This document shows, one piece after another, positions 5,587-6,323 of a stretch of DNA of 6,323 bases; position 1 is the first letter of the stretch; every line of letters starts with the position of its first letter. Below the pieces are notes generated by a model. That model made no database searches. It was not told the origin of the DNA and saw nothing but the letters and a program-made list of their open reading frames with translations. The translations under genes were made by a program, and so were the position numbers. This DNA comes from Mariprofundaceae bacterium (GTDB lineage Bacteria; Pseudomonadota; Zetaproteobacteria; Mariprofundales; Mariprofundaceae). The DNA lies in assembly GCA_027075825.1 (NCBI GenBank), contig JALSZZ010000468.1:1-6323 (forward strand). The letters are read 5' to 3'.

Positions 5587-6323
5587 GTGACGAACGTAGT
5601 GAACCGCTGCTGCAGCCGGAGGAGGTCAATGCGCTGATTTCATCCTTTGCGCCGGAGGATGAATTGGTCTCTGCTCTGGAGTCTCTGCCGCGCCTGAAAC
5701 AGCCGGAGCACGTTTCACAGATTTCGGTGGAGAAGCTTGGCTCGGAGGGGCTGGAGCATTTCAGTCCCTTTATCAAGGTTCATGAATCCTTGTCAGAAAT
5801 GATTGTGGATCAGTGGCTGGAAAATATAGCGCCCGGACATTGTTCAATTGATCCTCCCGTTGTTTCGCGGGCAAAACTCAGGGATTTGATAGAGAAGGAA
5901 GATGAGTATGTGTTTATGGCCTGTGAGTCCGAGCATTATGGACGTTTTCTGATTGATATTGAGACGCATCTTTTGGTCGCATTTGTCGATGCATTGCTGG
6001 GGGGTAAGTGTGAAGCGTTGCGGGAGAAGCCATGTGTGATTTCCAAGGTTGAGCTTAAATTGTCGCAACACATTGCAGATATGCTCACCGAGTTCGTTGA
6101 TAATGTGTGGCAGGAGGCGACCTCCAGGGAGCTGAAGACCAGGGCTTACAAGATTGACCCTAATGTACAATTTCTCAGCGTAGCGCCAGCCACGGAGGTT
6201 TTCATCAGTGTGGTTATGCACATCAAGGTGGCCGATACGGAAGGGATTATTGAAGTGCATTATCCGCAATCCTATATCGATCCGATGGTTAAACTTCTGC
6301 GTCAGGTGGGAGACTCCGATGAG
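5583..6323 (+). CDS. fliM: FliM-like flagellar motor switch protein, N-terminal part (3' truncated by window), divergent
   Basis: FliM is the middle layer of the rotor C-ring: it binds phosphorylated CheY with its N-terminal peptide, FliG with its middle domain and FliN with its C-terminal SpoA domain. The frame is open for 247 codons to the window end, so the SpoA part is outside. Residues 9-19 (LLQPEEVNALI) resemble the CheY-binding peptide consensus ILSQxEIDALL but differ at several positions, including Asp to Asn. Residues of about 50-238 correspond to the CheC-like middle domain: VDALLGG (135-141) matches the D-x-x-FGG block, and the VHYPQSYIDPM segment (225-235) the end of that domain. 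The normally conserved GGxG loop reads GGKC (140-143). Translation starts within the fliL stop (4-base overlap) and no ribosome site is seen. Position directly after fliL is typical of fliM, which makes the call likely despite weak conservation. A FliM paralogue with altered signalling is the main alternative. Confidence 0.8.
   Translation, partial: MSDERSEPLLQPEEVNALISSFAPEDELVSALESLPRLKQPEHVSQISVEKLGSEGLEHFSPFIKVHESLSEMIVDQWLENIAPGHCSIDPPVVSRAKLRDLIEKEDEYVFMACESEHYGRFLIDIETHLLVAFVDALLGGKCEALREKPCVISKVELKLSQHIADMLTEFVDNVWQEATSRELKTRAYKIDPNVQFLSVAPATEVFISVVMHIKVADTEGIIEVHYPQSYIDPMVKLLRQVGDSDE

Noticed and set aside
5844..6269. A 141-codon open frame on the - strand opposite fliM
   Set aside because: The + strand frame is continuous with fliL by ATGA overlap and matches the FliM layout, so the antisense frame is most likely chance.
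1..6323. Mobile element, defence system, CRISPR or RNA gene in the window
   Set aside because: Coding sequence fills nearly everything and each gene is flagellar. The only non-coding gap above 20 bases (2676-2792) is explained by the terminator, promoter and leader, and I saw no long repeats or tRNA-like folds.

Overview
This window is one block of a flagellar gene cluster. All eight genes lie on the + strand and are tightly packed: 3' end of fliK, flgD, flgE, a terminator/promoter gap, motA (PomA type), a first motB-like gene, a second, canonical motB, fliL, and the 5' part of fliM. I see no RNA genes, mobile elements, CRISPR arrays or prophage genes. Base composition and coding style look even throughout, so this reads as core chromosomal DNA of a motile Gram-negative bacterium.

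Layout: 1-2675 is a hook-building unit. FliK controls hook length, FlgD is the hook cap and FlgE is the hook subunit. The 117 bp at 2676-2792 hold a strong intrinsic terminator (9-bp stem, 4-nt loop, long T run). A near-consensus sigma-54 promoter starts inside the second T run. 2793-6323 is a motor unit: stator ring (MotA), two MotB-family proteins, the stator-associated protein FliL, and the rotor switch protein FliM. Its genes overlap by 1 or 4 bases or are separated by at most 15 bases, so they are probably one translationally coupled transcript that continues past the window.

The most notable feature is the stator set: one MotA followed by two different MotB paralogues. The second has the normal N-terminal motif with the ion-carrying Asp. 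The first has Glu at that position, lacks the usual Trp/Thr/Ala surroundings, and keeps an intact OmpA-type peptidoglycan-binding domain. A mixed or alternating stator plug is therefore possible. FliM is also divergent: its GGxG loop reads GGKC and its CheY-binding peptide is degenerate.

Organism: gene order, the PomA-like MotA and the sigma-54-type promoter suggest a proteobacterium or a relative, perhaps with a polar flagellum. A delta-type lineage or a zetaproteobacterium would fit, but I cannot fix the taxon from sequence alone and hold that guess at low confidence.
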